DNA of 64,000 nt from JACVRW01 sp963819115 (GCA_963819115.1 CAWFUR010000011.1:1-64000), one strand, 5' to 3'; positions 34,204 to 43,002 are shown, counted from the stretch's first letter. The notes: generated by a model from the letters alone, not told the origin. Made by a program: numbers and translations.

Positions 34204-34943
34204 CCGTCCAAGTCCCGGCCCGCGGTGAGGATCTGGAGCGCCGCCTGGCCGACCTCGAGCGCCGGAATGCCGAGCTCGTCGACTTCGCGCACCTCACGGC
34301 CCACGACCTGAAGGAGCCGCTCTCCACGATCGCGCTCTTCGCCGACGTGCTCGCCAGCGCGCACTCACACGACCTGAACCCCGGTGGCCGCCGGCTGCTG
34401 GAGCGTCTGGAGGCCGGGGTGGAGCGGATGCGCCTCACCGTCGATGCGGCGCTGGCCCGCGCGGACCGCGGCGAGCATCGCGTCGCTCACGTGGACATGG
34501 GACTGGTCGCGGCCGACGCTCTCCAGGGGCTGGCCGCAAGCATCGAGGCCGCCGGTGCGTGCGTGGAGGTTGGCCCGATGCCCGCCGTCTCGGGCGATCG
34601 TCCCGAGCTGGTGCGCCTGGTCCAGAACCTGGTGGCGAACTCGCTGCGCTACGTGGAGGGTCGCCCCGTCCGAAACGTTTCGCTCGCGGCGAGGCGCGAG
34701 CGCGAGCGCTGGCGCTTCGAGGTCTCGGACACCGGCAGCGGATTCTCCGCCGGTGACACGCGCTCGGGCACCGGTCTCGGTCTGGGCATCTGCCGGGAGA
34801 TCGCGGAGCGTCACGGCGGCGAGATCGCAATCGACTCGCGGCCCGGCGCGGGCGCCACGGTGAGCTTCACGCTTCCCAGGAGCGGGGTGCCCGCCGAGTC
34901 GCCGGGCACGCGGCGCGCGCCCTCGGGCGCCGCCCTGTCCTAG
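34204..34943 (+). CDS. Cytoplasmic sensor histidine kinase without sensor domain
   Basis: About 246 residues from ATG 34204 (GAGGGA six bases upstream; ATG 34198 also possible). After a short coiled coil (EDLERRLADLERRNAELVDF) comes the HisKA H-box, AHLTAHDLKEPLSTI (His about 37). Then the HATPase domain: N-box QNLVANSLRYV, G1 DTGSGFS, G2 GTGLGLGICREI. No membrane segment or PAS/GAF domain is present, so it must receive its signal through other proteins. It probably phosphorylates one or both divergent LuxR regulators. Confidence 0.88.
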
Positions 34944-36436
34944 CCGCAGGGAAGCAGCGCGGGGCGCGTCGTCGTATCGCCGGGCGGCGGCGTGATGGCC
35001 ACGGCCACGTGGCGGGCGCGCGGCCGGTTTCGCAGGCGCACGCTGTCGGCGTTCCTGGCCACCACCCGCGCGCCGGCCACGCTCACCCGGTAGCCGTTCG
35101 GGTAGTGCACCGCGCTCGGCACCGTGATCACCGTGTCACCCCGGCTCTGGGGGCGGGTCGCGTAGAGCAGGTGGAATCCGCCCGTGCGCACGTTGAACCC
35201 GTAGGACAGCGGGGTGCCGGCCACTGCCCGTGGGTACACGCGGGAGATCACCTGGGTCTTGGCCGGCGCGAGGTTCCGCAGCTCGCCGCTTCGCCAGCTC
35301 AGCCCGTACGTGTAGCCGGTCATGAAGCGCTCGGAACGCTCGAGCAGGCAGTTGAGGCCGTCGTAGTCGTCGTTGGTGGTGGCGGCCACCTCGGTCATCA
35401 GCGGCGGCCCGCCGAGCCTCGCCGCCGTTTCCTCCGCGTGCTGCATCACGCTCGTCTCGATCGGCGGGCAGATCGTGCGCGCCTTCTCCACCAGGGTGGG
35501 GTCGTGGGTCACCTGGTAGGCGGCGCGGGTTGGGCACTGGTTGTGGAACGAGAGCCCCACCGGGCCCGCGCTGCGCGGGGGGGCCACGTAGCCGTTCACC
35601 GCGCCCTGGTTGAAGAAGATCGTGGGCTCGTAGAACACCGGGCGGCGGCGGTCGACCTTCCGGATTGAGCCGGCGAGCGAGTCGAAGAGCGGCTGGAAGC
35701 TGGTGCGGTCGCGCTCCGGGCATCCGGCGGGGGGCCCGCAGGCGCCGAAACCGGTGCCGGGCCAGGGCTCGTTCATCAGGTCGTACCCCACGAGCATCGG
35801 ATCGCGTGCGAAGCGCATGGCCATCACCTGCCAGGCGCGCCCGTAGTAGCGCCAGGCGTCGCCCCTTCCGGCATAGAAGTTGTCGAATGCCCGCGAGGTG
35901 GCCCGCGAGATGTAATTGAGCGGGAACTGGAGGTTCGAGTCGAACGGCAGTCCGTCGTCGAAGGCCACGTAGTCGGGAAACCCGAGGCCGTTGTAGCGGT
36001 CGCCGAACCCGTCCTGGTGGCTGTCGAGGACCACGAACACGCCTCGGCTCGAGAGCTTGTGCTCCACCGCGGCGATGCCGGCAAGGTAGGCCGGATCGAA
36101 TGAGTCCTTGGCCGGCTCGAGCCCGCGCCAGAACCAGGCAAGGCGGACCGCGTCGAAGCCCAGCGCCGCGTAGCGGTCGGCGTCCGCGTCCGTGAAGCCG
36201 TTCGGGATCGTGGCGTCGTCGGGTGGGTAGTAGGGCGTTCCCTTCCACACCGCGAAGAGGCCGTGGAGGATCACCGTCCGGCCGTGGGCGTCCCGGAACC
36301 AGCGCCCGTCGGCATGGAGCGGGCCGGTCACGTCCGAGCCGCCGGACGGCCGGGCGCCGGCACCCGCGGCGGCCGGGGCCATGGTGGCCGCGACGCCCAC
36401 GAGGAGGACGGTCACGAGGAGCCTCCGGAGCCGCAT
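34940..36436 (-). CDS. Secreted GH5 glycosidase, endoglycoceramidase-like
   Basis: 498 residues with signal peptide (RLLVTVLLVGVAATMAPAAAG). GH5 (beta/alpha)8 barrel: GFDAVRLAWFWRGLEP, FVVLDSHQDGFGDRYNGLGF, acid/base Glu in YDLMNEPWPGTGF, and nucleophile Glu in PPLMTEVAATTND. The DSHQDGFG and MNEPWPG strings are those of endoglycoceramidase-type enzymes, which cut the oligosaccharide from glycolipids. The last 90 residues form a beta-sandwich (SYGFNVRTGGFHLLYATRP). The glycolipid substrate is inferred. Its stop overlaps the convergent kinase stop by four bases. Confidence 0.9.
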   Translation of the reverse strand: MRLRRLLVTVLLVGVAATMAPAAAGAGARPSGGSDVTGPLHADGRWFRDAHGRTVILHGLFAVWKGTPYYPPDDATIPNGFTDADADRYAALGFDAVRLAWFWRGLEPAKDSFDPAYLAGIAAVEHKLSSRGVFVVLDSHQDGFGDRYNGLGFPDYVAFDDGLPFDSNLQFPLNYISRATSRAFDNFYAGRGDAWRYYGRAWQVMAMRFARDPMLVGYDLMNEPWPGTGFGACGPPAGCPERDRTSFQPLFDSLAGSIRKVDRRRPVFYEPTIFFNQGAVNGYVAPPRSAGPVGLSFHNQCPTRAAYQVTHDPTLVEKARTICPPIETSVMQHAEETAARLGGPPLMTEVAATTNDDYDGLNCLLERSERFMTGYTYGLSWRSGELRNLAPAKTQVISRVYPRAVAGTPLSYGFNVRTGGFHLLYATRPQSRGDTVITVPSAVHYPNGYRVSVAGARVVARNADSVRLRNRPRARHVAVAITPPPGDTTTRPALLPCG

Positions 36437-36499
36437 GGCGGCGCGAGCCTATCCCGCGGGCAGCGTCCCGCGGTGCACCCGAGTCGATACGGTCGCCAC

Positions 36500-37675
36500 G
36501 TGATCGGCGGATCGGTGGCTCCCGGATTCGAGGCCGTGCGCACCGAGTTCGAGCGCAACTTCGCGGAGCGGCGTGAGCTCGGTGCGGCCTGTGCCGCCTA
36601 CGTCCGGGGCGAGAAGGTGGTGGACCTCTGGGGCGGAGTGCGCGATGCCCGCGACGGCTCTCCCTGGGAGGAGAACACGCTCGTGCTGGTGTACTCGACC
36701 TCCAAGGGGCTCTCGGCCATGACGCTCGCGCTCGCACACTCGCGGGGGTGGCTCGACTACGACGAGCGCGTCACCACCTACTGGCCGGAGTTCGGCCAGG
36801 CGGGGAAGCAGGACGTGACGATCCGCCAGCTGCTCGCTCACCAGGCGGGCGTGCCGGTGATCGACGAGCCGCTGGACCCGAGCGTCCTCGCGGACTTCGA
36901 CCGCCTGGCGGCGATCATCGCGCGCCAGCGTCCGGTGTGGCCCCCGGGGACGCGCCACGGTTACCACGGCATCAGCCTCGGCTGGTACGAGGGTGAGCTG
37001 ATCCGCCGCCTCGATCCACAGCACCGCACTCTGGGGCGCTTCTTCGCCGAGGAGGTCGCGGCGCCGCTGGGGCTCGACGTGCACTTCGGCGTGCCGGAGG
37101 AGGTGGGTGCCGAGCGCATCGCCGCCATCGAGCGCGTCCCGTCGGTGAAGATCCTCCCTCAGCTCCGCCACCTGCCGCCGGCCATGGCCCTGGCCATGCT
37201 CAATCCGCGCTCGCTCAGCTACCGCACCTTCGCCAACCCGCGCCTGCGCACGCCTGCCCACCTCGACGTGAGCGAGTACCGGCGGCTCGAGTTCCCCGCG
37301 GGTGGTGCGGTGGGCGGCGCCCGTGACATCGCGCGCGCCTACGCCGCGTTCTCGGGACCCCGGTACGAGCTGGGGCTCGCGCCCGGGACGCTCGCGGAGC
37401 TCGTGCGCTTTCCCTCGCCGCCGTCGGGCGGGCGGCGCGACGCCGTGCTCAAGGTGGACACCGCCTTCTCGCTCGGATTCGTGCGGCCGCTCGTTCCCTT
37501 CCGGTTCGGCTCGACCGAGGGGGCGTTCGGCCATCCCGGCGCCGGGGGCTCGTTCGCCTTCGCCGACCGCGACCGCGACGTGTCCTTCGCGTACGTGATG
37601 AACCGGCTCGGCCTCTACCTCAACGACGACCCGCGAGAGAAGGCGCTCCGGTCCGCGCTCTATCGCTGCCTCTGA
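36500..37675 (+). CDS. Beta-lactamase-family serine hydrolase (EstB-like esterase)
   Basis: 391 residues from a GTG. Class C beta-lactamase fold: S-x-x-K in LVYSTSKGLS (nucleophile Ser, general-base Lys), Y-x-N equivalent RHGYHGISLGW, and a KTG-box replacement GHPGAGGSFAF, as in EstB-type esterases rather than true beta-lactamases. FWGGVRDA-like WGGV follows the start. No signal peptide. Probably a cytoplasmic esterase or transacylase. The frame is open upstream, but that part is antisense to the GH5 leader. Confidence 0.88.
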   Translation: MIGGSVAPGFEAVRTEFERNFAERRELGAACAAYVRGEKVVDLWGGVRDARDGSPWEENTLVLVYSTSKGLSAMTLALAHSRGWLDYDERVTTYWPEFGQAGKQDVTIRQLLAHQAGVPVIDEPLDPSVLADFDRLAAIIARQRPVWPPGTRHGYHGISLGWYEGELIRRLDPQHRTLGRFFAEEVAAPLGLDVHFGVPEEVGAERIAAIERVPSVKILPQLRHLPPAMALAMLNPRSLSYRTFANPRLRTPAHLDVSEYRRLEFPAGGAVGGARDIARAYAAFSGPRYELGLAPGTLAELVRFPSPPSGGRRDAVLKVDTAFSLGFVRPLVPFRFGSTEGAFGHPGAGGSFAFADRDRDVSFAYVMNRLGLYLNDDPREKALRSALYRCL

Positions 37676-37703
37676 TCCTCGCGCCGACGGGTAGGTTGCC
37701 TGC

Positions 37704-38801
37704 GTGCAGCCCGGACGACTGACAGGCGGCGCGCTCCTGGCCGTCGCCCTCGCGCTCGCCCTTCTCGCGCCCGGAGCGGATGCCGGCGCGAAGAGCGTTC
37801 ACATTCGCGGCACGGCGTACGAGTTCAACAACGTGGACCTCCTGCTGAGCGGGGCGAAGATCCGGGTGGCGGAGCGCCCGCGGCTCCACGCCATCGTCAG
37901 GCGGGACGGCACCTATGACCTCACCGTTCCCGATCACGCGACCGTGACTCCGTACATCGTCGCGGCCGGCCACCACACGATCTACCTCCAGACCTTCCGG
38001 ACCGATGGTGAGGACCTCGAACGGGTGAACTTCCAGACCCCTACCGAGTCGATCTATCGCGCCCTGGCCGCGCTGCTCAGCGTGCCGCTCCTCCCGAACG
38101 GCGAGCTTCGCGACTGCGCGATCGTCTCGACCTTCAGCACGCGGAACGTGCGCGACCTCCGCTTCCGCAGTTTCACGGCGTATGGAGCGCACGGAATCGG
38201 CGGTGCCACGGCGTTCGGGATCCCGGCGCTCCCGAAGGCCGTCTACTTCAACGAGGACGTGATCCCCGATCCGGCGCAGCTGCTCTCCTCGGTCGACGGC
38301 GGGGTCGTGTGGACCCGTGTGCCGGCCGGCGTCTACCGGATCCGGGCGCGGCATCCGTCCACGCGCTTCGCGAGCTTCGTCGCCACGTGCCGGCCGGGGC
38401 GCGTGGTGAACGCGAACCCGCCATGGGGCCTCCACGAGCTCGGGCTGCCCATGCCCGCGACGCTGTCGACCCGCTGGTCGGGAGGCGGACCGGAGACGAC
38501 CCTCCGCAGGCTCCGCGTAACGGGGGTGCCCGCCGGCGCGACCGTGCGGATCCGCTGCTCAGGCCCGGGCTGCCCGTTCCGGCGCCGAACCGTGGCGCAG
38601 CCCGCGGGTGGGAGCCGCAACCTCCTCGGCTTGCTCAATGGGGCGCGGACGTTCCATGCCGGACAGGCCCTCGAGGTGCTCGTGAGCGCCCACGCCCACG
38701 ACTCGAAGCTCTTCCGCTTCCGGCCGCGCAACGGCCGCCCACCGGCGAGCGTCACCCGCTGCGTTCCGCTCGGGAACACGCGGCCGCGGCCGCACTGCTA
38801 G
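37704..38801 (+). CDS. Secreted protein of unknown function with Cys-rich C-terminal domain
   Basis: 365 residues from a GTG, signal peptide (GGALLAVALALALLAPGADA). Residues 30-110 look like a beta-sandwich of the carboxypeptidase-regulatory kind (IRVAERPRLHAIVRRDGTYD). The middle has VNFQTPTESIYRALAALLSV and CAIVSTFSTRNV. The C-terminal 100 residues contain VTGVPAGATVRIRCSGPGCP-F, a small Cys-pair domain often found at the end of secreted actinobacterial proteins. The enzyme type is not recognisable. It may be cotranscribed with the preceding hydrolase (28 bp apart). Confidence 0.65.
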   Translation: MQPGRLTGGALLAVALALALLAPGADAGAKSVHIRGTAYEFNNVDLLLSGAKIRVAERPRLHAIVRRDGTYDLTVPDHATVTPYIVAAGHHTIYLQTFRTDGEDLERVNFQTPTESIYRALAALLSVPLLPNGELRDCAIVSTFSTRNVRDLRFRSFTAYGAHGIGGATAFGIPALPKAVYFNEDVIPDPAQLLSSVDGGVVWTRVPAGVYRIRARHPSTRFASFVATCRPGRVVNANPPWGLHELGLPMPATLSTRWSGGGPETTLRRLRVTGVPAGATVRIRCSGPGCPFRRRTVAQPAGGSRNLLGLLNGARTFHAGQALEVLVSAHAHDSKLFRFRPRNGRPPASVTRCVPLGNTRPRPHC

Positions 38802-38928
38802 CGGCCGTCCGCGCGGGTCTCCCCCATTCGGAGTAGGCCGCGGAACCCCTTCCCGAGGGTCCATTTACGGACCATCTGCAACGAATATTGCAACTAGCAG
38901 GGAAAAAGCCTGGTAGAACGACGCCCTT

Positions 38929-39067
38929 CATCGCCGAATCTTCGGGCCCCAGGGTCCGGGGACCGGGGGAACCAAGGCGGCCGAGTGGCCGCGGGGGCGA
39001 ATCTCGTTGGCCGCGAGGCCAACGGGTAGCGCATTGCGCGAGCCCGTCAGCTCACCTCGTAGGCGCG
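38929..39067 (+). ncRNA. c-di-AMP riboswitch (ydaO/yuaA type)
   Basis: The conserved blocks appear in order: ATCGCCGAATC, CGGGGGAACCAA, GGGGGCGAATC, ACGGGTAGC, GAGCCCGTCAGCTCACC and TCGTAGGCG, with the closing stem CGCC ... GGCG. This is the RF00379 architecture. It sits 28 bp before the TTG of an NlpC/P60 cell-wall hydrolase gene, as for rpf and NlpC genes in other actinobacteria, where c-di-AMP turns expression off. The leader is about 290 bp; upstream of the aptamer I see nothing certain. Confidence 0.93.
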
Positions 39068-39094
39068 GAGACACGGAACCGAGAGGTACACGAC

Positions 39095-40420
39095 TTGCAC
39101 AGGGATCTTTCACGCCCCGACGTATGGGAGCACTCGCTCGAGCGCTCCCTGGCCCGCCGCGCGAAGAAGGCAGGGTCCGGTGCTCGCCCGGCCAACGCCC
39201 GGGCTGCGCTCCTCCCTGGGCCCTTCCGGGACGTCTCGGATCCCGAGCTGTGGGAGATCTCGCGGGCACGCTCGATGCGCCGCCACGAGGCCGAGGACCA
39301 CACCTTCGACACACCGGGCCGCAGCGCGTCGATCGCGGCGCTGCTGCTGGTCACCGGCGGCTCGGCCACCGCCATTGCCTCGACGCTCGGCGGAGGCGGC
39401 AAGGCCCACGCCGCGGATCGCACCGCGGGCAGGGCGCAGACCGCGGCGCGGGCCAAGGCCGCCACGTCCGCCCCGGCCCGCCACGCCGCGGCGCCGGCCG
39501 GGAGCACGTCCGGCGGAGCCGTGGTGCGCAACGCCGCGGCCGTGAGCACCCCGCGGCCGCCCGGAGGCGTGCCGGAGCTCCAACGCGCCCTGAAGGTCAG
39601 CGTGGACGGCGACTTCGGTCCCACGACGAAGCGGGCCCTCAAGCAGTGGCAGCAGGCCCACGGCCTGACCGCCGACGGCGTGGCCGGACCCCAGACGCGC
39701 GCCGCCCTCGACCTCGGCGCCGGCCCCGTTCTGAAGGCCCCGGTGGTACATCGGGCCGCCCACGTCAAGGCGAAGGCGAGGACTCACTCCACACCCGCTC
39801 CGAAGCTCACCGCGGCCCGGGCGGGCGGCGGGGTGCAGGCGCTTCAGCAGGCACTCGGGGTGCCGGTGGACGGCACCTTCGGACCTGCGACCCAGCAGGC
39901 GCTCGAGCGCTGGCAGCGCAGCCACGGCCTGGCGGCCGACGGCGTGGCCGGACCGCAGACTCGATCGAAGCTCGGCATCGGCGCCGGCCCCGTGCTCAAG
40001 CGCAAGGCCTCGCCCCACCACGGCGGCGGCTCGTCGGGAGGCGGCGGCGGCAGTGCCGGCGGCTCCTCGGTCGTCGCCCGCGTCGTGGCCGCGGCCAACC
40101 TGATCGCCGGCCGTCCCTACGTGTACGGCGGCGGCCACGGCTCGTTCGAGTCCGCCGGCTACGACTGCTCCGGCTCGGTGTCCTACGCGCTTCACGGCGG
40201 AGGGCTCCTCTCCTCGCCGATCACCTCGGGCGCATTCATGAGCTACGGCGCACCGGGACCGGGCCAGCACATCACGATCTACGCGAACCCCGGCCACGTG
40301 TACATGGTCATCGACGGCCGGCGCTACGACACAAGCGCCCGCTCGGAGACAGGATCGCGCTGGTCGGGAACGAGCCGCTCGGGCGCCGGCTACGTGGTCC
40401 GGCACCCCCCGGGCCTCTAG
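39095..40420 (+). CDS. NlpC/P60 peptidoglycan hydrolase with two peptidoglycan-binding domains
   Basis: 441 residues from TTG 39095 (GAGAGG eight bases upstream). The open frame extends into the riboswitch, which cannot be coding. The N-terminal cytosolic part holds two similar motifs (RDLSRPDVWEHSLERSLARR and RDVSDPELWEISRARSMRR), separated by about 14 residues encoded by a palindromic repeat. Then a membrane helix (IAALLLVTGGSATAIAS), two PG_binding_1 domains (VSVDGDFGPTTKRALKQWQ; VPVDGTFGPATQQALERWQ), and a C-terminal NlpC/P60 domain with Cys in AGYDCSGSVSYAL and His in PGHVYMVID. It cuts cell-wall peptides outside the membrane. Confidence 0.93.
   Translation: MHRDLSRPDVWEHSLERSLARRAKKAGSGARPANARAALLPGPFRDVSDPELWEISRARSMRRHEAEDHTFDTPGRSASIAALLLVTGGSATAIASTLGGGGKAHAADRTAGRAQTAARAKAATSAPARHAAAPAGSTSGGAVVRNAAAVSTPRPPGGVPELQRALKVSVDGDFGPTTKRALKQWQQAHGLTADGVAGPQTRAALDLGAGPVLKAPVVHRAAHVKAKARTHSTPAPKLTAARAGGGVQALQQALGVPVDGTFGPATQQALERWQRSHGLAADGVAGPQTRSKLGIGAGPVLKRKASPHHGGGSSGGGGGSAGGSSVVARVVAAANLIAGRPYVYGGGHGSFESAGYDCSGSVSYALHGGGLLSSPITSGAFMSYGAPGPGQHITIYANPGHVYMVIDGRRYDTSARSETGSRWSGTSRSGAGYVVRHPPGL
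39179..39219 (-). repeat. Dispersed palindromic element within a coding sequence
   Basis: GGTGCTCGCCCG, nine variable bases, then CGGGCTGCGCTCCTC and CCTGG. Both arms match the element exactly, and the core is the variant stem GCCCGG/CCGGGC. It encodes the stretch GARPANARAALLPG of the NlpC/P60 protein in frame. Confidence 0.7.
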
Positions 40421-40785
40421 TAGGCCCCGGGCGCCCAGCCCAGCTCGTCGCGCACCCGCCGCGGGAGGCCCGCGACCACGAGGTCGTAGGAGTCCTCGAT
40501 CATGTCGCGCACCATTCCGGCCGGGAGCGCACCATCCACGGTTACGGTGTTCCAGTGGCGCTTGTTCAGGTGGTAGCCGGGCTGGATCTCGCCATAGGTG
40601 TCGCGTAGCTGCTCGGCCAGCGGCGGCTCGCACTTCAGGCTCACCTTCAGCGGCCTTCCCGCCAGGCGGGTGATGGCGAACACCTTCCCGCCGGCCTTGA
40701 ACACGGACGTCTCCGGACCAAACGGGAACTCCTCCACGGCCCCGGGCAGCGCGAGGCAGTGACGCTTCAGCACGGCCGCGGTCAC
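40417..40785 (-). CDS. MmcQ/YjbR (DUF419) family protein
   Basis: 122 residues, GTG start. MmcQ-like fold: LALPGAVEEFPFGPETSVFK, KVFAITRLAGRPLKVSLKCEP, GYHLNKRHWNTVTVDG, DSYDLVVAGLPRR. The fold resembles CyaY and double-wing DNA-binding proteins. Function is not established; several members sit near regulators. The stop overlaps the end of the NlpC/P60 gene by four bases (convergent). Confidence 0.9.
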   Translation of the reverse strand: MTAAVLKRHCLALPGAVEEFPFGPETSVFKAGGKVFAITRLAGRPLKVSLKCEPPLAEQLRDTYGEIQPGYHLNKRHWNTVTVDGALPAGMVRDMIEDSYDLVVAGLPRRVRDELGWAPGAY

Positions 40786-40856
40786 GGGCGCGAGGGTACT
40801 CCGGGAACCGCCGCCCGCGACGCGGAGGGGGCCACCATGGCCACTACCCTCCGCCC

Positions 40857-41531
40857 ATGGACTCGCCCGCGCCCGGACGGCGCACGGCGCTGCTTCGCCT
40901 CGGCGCGTACCTGATTCTTCTCGCCGTCATCTTCGCGACGGTGGCGCTCACCGGATCACTGCCCTCGGCGGAGGACGCGCGGACGGTTGGGGACGACCTC
41001 GGCCCGTTCGCGGCCGTGGCCTACGTCCCGCTCTTCGTTCTCGCGAACTTCATCGTCCCGTGGGCGATTCTCGCCGGCGCCGGGGGGCTGCTCTTCGGGA
41101 CCGTGCTCGGCTGGCCGCTCGCCCTGGCCGGCATCACCGCGGCCGCCCTGACGCAGATGCTCCTAGCCCGCACGCTGGTGAAGGAACACGCGGGCAGGTT
41201 GCTGCCCAAGCGCATCGAGAGCCTCGAGGGCTTCCTCCAGCACAACGGCGTGGTGGCGGTCATGGAATCGCGAATCGTGCCGTTCCTACCCTACGGGGTG
41301 GTGAACCACGCCGCCGGCCTCACCGGGCTCCGTTACCGCGACATGGCCGTGGGCACCGCGGTGGGTGCCGCCCCGAAGGTCTTCGCCTACGTCGCGCTCG
41401 GCGGGAGCCTGTCGAACCTCTCGGCCCCCGAGGTGAAGGTCGCGCTCGGGGTCCTGGTGGTCCTGGGCGTCATCGGGCTGGTGGTGGCCCGGCGGCGCAT
41501 GGCCGACGAGGCCGGCGCCGCTTCCGCCTGA
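40857..41531 (+). CDS. TVP38/TMEM64 (VTT-domain) membrane protein
   Basis: 224 residues, five to six helices. VTT domain: FIVPWAILAGAGGLLFGTVLG, ALTQMLLARTLVKEHAGR, VVAVMESRIVPFLPYGVVNHAAG, TAVGAAPKVFAYVALGGSL. The R-x3-P-x2-PYG-like and G-x5-P motifs are those of DedA-related proteins, which are linked to lipid scrambling or undecaprenyl phosphate transport. The last 145 bp overlap the convergent ferric-reductase-like gene. Confidence 0.9.
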   Translation: MDSPAPGRRTALLRLGAYLILLAVIFATVALTGSLPSAEDARTVGDDLGPFAAVAYVPLFVLANFIVPWAILAGAGGLLFGTVLGWPLALAGITAAALTQMLLARTLVKEHAGRLLPKRIESLEGFLQHNGVVAVMESRIVPFLPYGVVNHAAGLTGLRYRDMAVGTAVGAAPKVFAYVALGGSLSNLSAPEVKVALGVLVVLGVIGLVVARRRMADEAGAASA

Positions 41532-42067
41532 GCCTCGCCGAGCCTCGTCGCCAGCCGATCGCTCACGAGCACCGCAGCGGCCAGTACCGGCGGCGCCAGC
41601 GCCGCCAGGAACCACGCGGAGGTGGCATCGGTGCCCACGGTCAGCCCGTGGATCACGGCCAGTGCCCAGAAGACGGGGATCACGCGGTGGGCCTTGCGCC
41701 AGCGCGCGGGGCCGATTCGCCCGCGCACGTAGTAGGTGAGGCCGAGGCCGGCGAGTCCGAAGGCCGCCAGCTGTCCCGCGGCGGTGGCGAGCGGGCGGTA
41801 TGGCCCCGCGAAGGGGATCACCACCCCGGCCAGCCCGGCCTTCATCACCGGGTCGAGGGCGAGGGCAAGCCCGTGCACGGCCACCAGGGCGAGCGTTCCA
41901 AGTGCCAGCGCCTCGTGCACCGCTCGCAGCTCGACGCCGCCAAGGCGGGCCCGAACCGACCGGTTGGACATGAGCACACCGAGCCCCACCGACAGGCTCG
42001 AGAACAGGAGCGCCGCGATTCCCGCGGCGCGGGCCGTCACCCAGATCGGTGCCACGGCGGCGATCAT
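41387..42067 (-). CDS. Ferric reductase-like transmembrane protein
   Basis: 226 residues from the ATG at 42067, which overlaps the ApbE stop (ATGA). Six helices in the ferric-reductase/YedZ pattern, with haem-type His residues in ELRAVHEALALGTLALVAVHGLAL and ARWRKAHRVIPVFWALAVIHGLT. It should pass electrons through the membrane, with cytochrome b-like haems. The last 37 residues (RRRATTSPMTPRTTRTPSA) are low-complexity and read antisense through the VTT gene, so the natural stop may be missing or the tail may be an accident. Confidence 0.8.
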   Translation of the reverse strand: MIAAVAPIWVTARAAGIAALLFSSLSVGLGVLMSNRSVRARLGGVELRAVHEALALGTLALVAVHGLALALDPVMKAGLAGVVIPFAGPYRPLATAAGQLAAFGLAGLGLTYYVRGRIGPARWRKAHRVIPVFWALAVIHGLTVGTDATSAWFLAALAPPVLAAAVLVSDRLATRLGEAQAEAAPASSAMRRRATTSPMTPRTTRTPSATFTSGAERFDRLPPSAT

Positions 42068-43002
42068 GCCGCCGCCGCCTCCATGCGCGGCGCGGCCACC
42101 TCGACCAGCTCGCCGTCGTCGAGCAGCAGCACACCGCCGTGGATCAGCCGGGCGGATCCGGCGCCGGGGCCGGCCAGAAGCGCAGCCTTGGCCAGCACCT
42201 CGGCCTCGAGCGCCGTGGGGGCGAGAGCGGTGGCCTGGGCCACGCCGGTCCACGCCGGGGTGCCGCGGCCTGGGTCGATCAGGTGGTGGGCCGGGCGCCC
42301 CGAGCGGTCGCGCCAGGCGCGCGCGGTGATGCCGCTGGTGGCAACCGCGCCGTCGGTCACGTGCAGATCGGCCACCGGTTCGCCGCCCCAGGGGTCGCGA
42401 ACCAGCACCAGCCGCTCGATCGCGGATGCGCCGCCGATGCGCAGGTCGCCCGCGCAGTCCACGGAGTAGGAGCCGAAACCGGCCAGGGAGGCGGCGATCA
42501 GATCGGCGGCCAGGCCCTTGCCGATGCCGCCGGAGTCGATGCGGATGCCGGCCGGCCGGCGGACCGTCCCGGCCGCCGGGTCCACGGAAACGTGGCGCCA
42601 GAGCGCCGCGGGGTCCGGCACCGCGGGGCGGGGATGGGCGTGCGGGGCGGCGTGCGGGCGAGGCTCGGCGTGCGGCTCGATCGTCGCGCTGTAGCCGGCC
42701 GTCTCGAGGGCGTCGAGGCAGGTGGCGTCCACGAGGCCCCCGCTCAGCTCCCCGGCAAAGCCCACGGCGTCGGCCAGGCTCAGCAGCAGGGGAGAGGCGG
42801 GGACCTCGGTGCGGGGATCGGCGTTCAGGAGGCTCAGCTCCGAGGAGGGGGAGAAGCGCGTGAGGCGCGAGTGGATCCAGAGCAGCCGGGCCGCCGCGAG
42901 CGCCAGCGCAGAGTCGATCTCCTCGCGCGCCGCGTCGGTCCCAAACGCGGCCACGGCAACGCGGCCGCCGAAGCACCCGAGCTCCCGCCGGCGCTCGATC
43001 AC
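42064..43002 (-). CDS. ApbE-like FAD:protein FMN transferase
   Basis: 312 residues from a GTG that overlaps the upstream stop (GTGA). ApbE features: LWIHSRLTRFSPSSELSLLN, RIDSGGIGKGLAADLI (FAD-binding and metal site), YSVDCAGDLRIGG, AVATSGITAR and HHLIDPGRGTPA. It attaches FMN to a Thr of a partner protein outside the membrane, or loads FMN into an electron carrier. A signal peptide is not seen. Together with the ferric-reductase-like gene it forms an electron-transfer operon. Confidence 0.92.
   Translation of the reverse strand: MIERRRELGCFGGRVAVAAFGTDAAREEIDSALALAAARLLWIHSRLTRFSPSSELSLLNADPRTEVPASPLLLSLADAVGFAGELSGGLVDATCLDALETAGYSATIEPHAEPRPHAAPHAHPRPAVPDPAALWRHVSVDPAAGTVRRPAGIRIDSGGIGKGLAADLIAASLAGFGSYSVDCAGDLRIGGASAIERLVLVRDPWGGEPVADLHVTDGAVATSGITARAWRDRSGRPAHHLIDPGRGTPAWTGVAQATALAPTALEAEVLAKAALLAGPGAGSARLIHGGVLLLDDGELVEVAAPRMEAAAA

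Noticed and set aside
38888..39094. Upstream extension of the NlpC/P60 frame
   Set aside because: This stretch is the c-di-AMP riboswitch, so it is non-coding; a good start with GAGAGG lies after it.
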